A stretch of 5,446 nucleotides of DNA, taken from Candidatus Stahliibacteriota bacterium. GTDB lineage: Bacteria > Hydrothermota > Tepidihabitantia > B3-TA06. Under the pieces are notes generated by a model that was not told the DNA's origin, made no database searches, and saw only the letters and a program-made list of their open reading frames with translations. Below, in pieces: positions 3,461 through 5,446 of the stretch. The stretch is from NCBI GenBank assembly GCA_030592225.1, contig JAUVJT010000150.1, positions 1 to 5,446 on the forward strand. The letters run 5' to 3'. Numbering within the stretch: the stretch's first letter is position 1; every line of letters starts with the position of its first letter. The translations under genes and the position numbers were made by a program.

Positions 3461-5446
3461 ATGAAGAAAACGATAATAACCCTGACGGTATTGGCTACGG
3501 CGACGTTTGCTGCGGGCACCGGAACCCTCAATGGCCGGGTTTTGTATGCAGACAACTATCAGCTTGCTGTGGGGGCCAACGTGGAGGTGGAAGGGACGCA
3601 AATAGGCACAAGCGTGGATGTAAACGGCGAGTACGTTATTCCCGACGTACCCGCAGGCCGTCAGCGTCTGGTCATTTCCATGATAGGCTACCGCACCCGC
3701 AAGGTGTGGGTTGAGGTTGAAGCAAACAGAACCAACTTCGTGAAGAATTGCTATCTGGCAACCTCTCCAATTCAAATGAACGAGGTTGTTATCACCGGTA
3801 CCCGCACCCCCACGCCAGTGGATGAATCACCTGTTCTGACTTATCTTATTTCCTCAGAGGAAATTGAGGAAAGTGGAGCGGTTGACGCCAAGGACATTCT
3901 GGAACTGGTGCCCGGTATCGAGTTTTCCACGAGCGCACACGGCGACGACATCCTGATGCGTGGGTTCAACTCAAGCTACGTGCTCATCCTGGTGGACGGC
4001 GAGAAGCAAGTAGGCCGGGTGCAGAACAACCTCGACTACCGCCGCATACCTTCGTCCATGATAGAGCGGATAGAAATCATCCCCGGCCCATCCTCGGCAC
4101 TTTACGGCTCGGAGGCGGTAGGCGGAGTCATAAACATCATCACCAAACGACCGAAAAGGCCGCACAGCCTCAACTTAAACCTTGAGTCAGGCAGCTTTCT
4201 CAACTCGAACCTTGCCGCCAACTACGGTATTAAGACAGAGAAGTTATGGGGACACGTTAGCGTGAGCGGTACAGGTTCACAGGGTTACGACCTGACTCCT
4301 GAAACCATATCTCACACCAGCCCACCGTATCTTGTGGGTTCCTCCAACGCCAAGCTGACCTGGACGCCTGCAGATGCATTGAGCCTGGGCGCTAACTTCA
4401 ATTTCTTTCACCTGAACCAGTGGGATACGGTCGAAAAGCAAGGGGGAATCTATGACGAAACCAGGATGGTCTATACCATTACTCCCGGCCTAAACGGTTC
4501 ATATACCTTTGCAGATTCCTCCAGCCTGGGCGTTAAGGTCTCTTACTCTGATTATGAGAACGAGAACCGCAACGACAGGCGGGAAAGCGAGACGTTGGAT
4601 ATCGAAACCCAGACTTATGATTACTTGCACACAGAGCTGCTTTACAACTTCCCGATTCATTTTCTGGGAGAACATGACTTTGTGGTTGGTGCAGAGTACC
4701 AACGGGAAGGGGCCGAAACCCCGCGTCTTGCAGAACCGGAGACCTTAAGCGATGTGATCGGGTTCGTTCAGAATCATTACAACCCCTTCCCTTCGACCGG
4801 TATCCTGGCAGGCGTCAGGGTAGAACGCCAGTCGCAATACGGTCTGCACGCCACCCCGCGCTTTAGCGTCAAGCAATCCGTGGGCGAACTTTTGTCCCTG
4901 CGCGCCACCCTGGGATGGGGATTCCGCGCTCCCGACCTTAAACAGCTTTACATTGATTTCAGTCACGGCGGCTCCGGCCCCTTCATCAAGGGCAATCCCG
5001 ACCTTGAACCTGAGACATCCATCGGCGGCGACGTAAGCGCTGAACTGGGAGGAGCCGACTGGAAGCTGGTGGTAAACGTCTACCGCAACGATCTTACCAA
5101 CGTTATCTACGTGGCGCCGGTTGAGGATGAACACAACACCTACTCCTACGAGAACATCGGCTCGGCTTGCTCCCAGGGGTTCTCTACCGACGCAATCGCC
5201 GCACCTTTCGGTTTTCTCAAGCTTTCAAGCGGAGTTGCATACAACCAGTTCATCGACGAAGAAACCGGCGAGCAGGTCCCTTACCAGCCCCAGCTTACCG
5301 GAAGCGGAAAAATATACCTGGACTTTGCTTCCATTGGTTTCTCCACCACACTGATCGGGCGCTACTCCGGACCGCGAACCTGGGGATACGGAGAGGATGC
5401 AGACCAGGCCCCGGGCTACGTCAATCTGGGGGTGCGTTTGAGTCAA
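3461..5446 (+). CDS. TonB-dependent heme receptor, HmuR-like (3' end outside window)
   Basis: An open frame of 662 codons from ATG 3461 to the window edge with no stop. AAAGGAG at 3447-3453 lies seven bases before the start. A signal peptide (MKKTIITLTVLATATFA) is followed by a carboxypeptidase-regulatory-like domain at about 20-100 (NGEYVIPDVPAGR, SMIGYRTRKV). NEVVITGTRTP (107-117) leads into the plug, with DILELVPGIEF, ILMRGF (164-169), ILVDGE (176-181), IERIEIIPGPSSALYGSEA (201-219) and GGVINIITK (221-229). The rest is a 22-strand type outer-membrane barrel. FRAP at 488-491 and NPDL at 512-515 flank His502. This FRAP/YRAP-His-NPDL arrangement marks heme receptors such as HmuR, and His160 in the plug may be the second heme contact. 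The protein would import heme using TonB energy. Its place after the HmuY-like gene supports a paired system. The terminal barrel strands lie beyond the window. Confidence 0.92.
   Translation, partial: MKKTIITLTVLATATFAAGTGTLNGRVLYADNYQLAVGANVEVEGTQIGTSVDVNGEYVIPDVPAGRQRLVISMIGYRTRKVWVEVEANRTNFVKNCYLATSPIQMNEVVITGTRTPTPVDESPVLTYLISSEEIEESGAVDAKDILELVPGIEFSTSAHGDDILMRGFNSSYVLILVDGEKQVGRVQNNLDYRRIPSSMIERIEIIPGPSSALYGSEAVGGVINIITKRPKRPHSLNLNLESGSFLNSNLAANYGIKTEKLWGHVSVSGTGSQGYDLTPETISHTSPPYLVGSSNAKLTWTPADALSLGANFNFFHLNQWDTVEKQGGIYDETRMVYTITPGLNGSYTFADSSSLGVKVSYSDYENENRNDRRESETLDIETQTYDYLHTELLYNFPIHFLGEHDFVVGAEYQREGAETPRLAEPETLSDVIGFVQNHYNPFPSTGILAGVRVERQSQYGLHATPRFSVKQSVGELLSLRATLGWGFRAPDLKQLYIDFSHGGSGPFIKGNPDLEPETSIGGDVSAELGGADWKLVVNVYRNDLTNVIYVAPVEDEHNTYSYENIGSACSQGFSTDAIAAPFGFLKLSSGVAYNQFIDEETGEQVPYQPQLTGSGKIYLDFASIGFSTTLIGRYSGPRTWGYGEDADQAPGYVNLGVRLSQ

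Noticed and set aside
3419..5446. Minus-strand and alternate-frame open stretches over the receptor
   Set aside because: They lack ribosome-binding sites and recognisable motifs and lie antisense or out of frame to a clear 662-codon receptor gene.
1..5446. tRNA, rRNA, CRISPR array or insertion sequence
   Set aside because: I saw no regularly spaced short repeats, no transposase motifs or terminal inverted repeats, and no cloverleaf or rRNA-like stretches.

Overview
The window reads as part of an iron and heme acquisition locus from a Gram-negative (diderm) bacterium. The outer-membrane TonB-dependent receptor has an N-terminal carboxypeptidase-regulatory-like domain and sits beside a HmuY-family protein. 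That pairing is best known from Bacteroidota and relatives, so an FCB-group or deep-branching candidate-phylum organism is plausible, but I cannot fix the taxon from sequence alone. All genes I support lie on the + strand.

Layout: (1) 3-449 is the C-terminal end of FeoB, the ferrous iron transporter. (2) 450-643 is a non-coding or decayed spacer holding a promoter-like repeat copy (A) and a 5' fragment of a membrane methyltransferase gene. (3) 644-2344 is a tightly packed three-gene operon: a flavodoxin, a class I SAM methyltransferase and an ICMT-family integral-membrane methyltransferase. The genes overlap by 4 and 17 bases. (4) 2341-2490 holds a 36-codon remnant ORF and repeat copy B, with a promoter-like and operator-like sequence. 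(5) 2491-3348 is a secreted protein with an Ig-like domain followed by a HmuY-type heme-binding domain. (6) 3349-3460 holds two tandem stem-loops. (7) 3461-5446 is a TonB-dependent receptor of HmuR/heme type. It is open to the window edge, so its C-terminus is missing.

How they may work together: the HmuY-like protein would capture heme outside the cell and pass it to the receptor. The receptor carries the FRAP...His...NPDL signature of heme receptors. FeoB imports Fe(II) across the inner membrane. The flavodoxin and methyltransferase genes between them have a lower G+C content and no proven link to iron. They may be an inserted cassette, or they may serve heme or redox chemistry.

The most unusual points are: (a) the HmuY-like protein lacks both histidines that bind heme in Porphyromonas gingivalis HmuY and has methionines in the matching loops; (b) it is fused to an Ig-like domain and lacks a canonical lipobox; (c) there are three related gene-start sequences (543, 1769, 2341) and two related 3'-end/promoter elements (A and B), which point to repeated duplication and deletion around the cassette; (d) stacked, mutually exclusive stem-loops lie between the hmuY-like and receptor genes.
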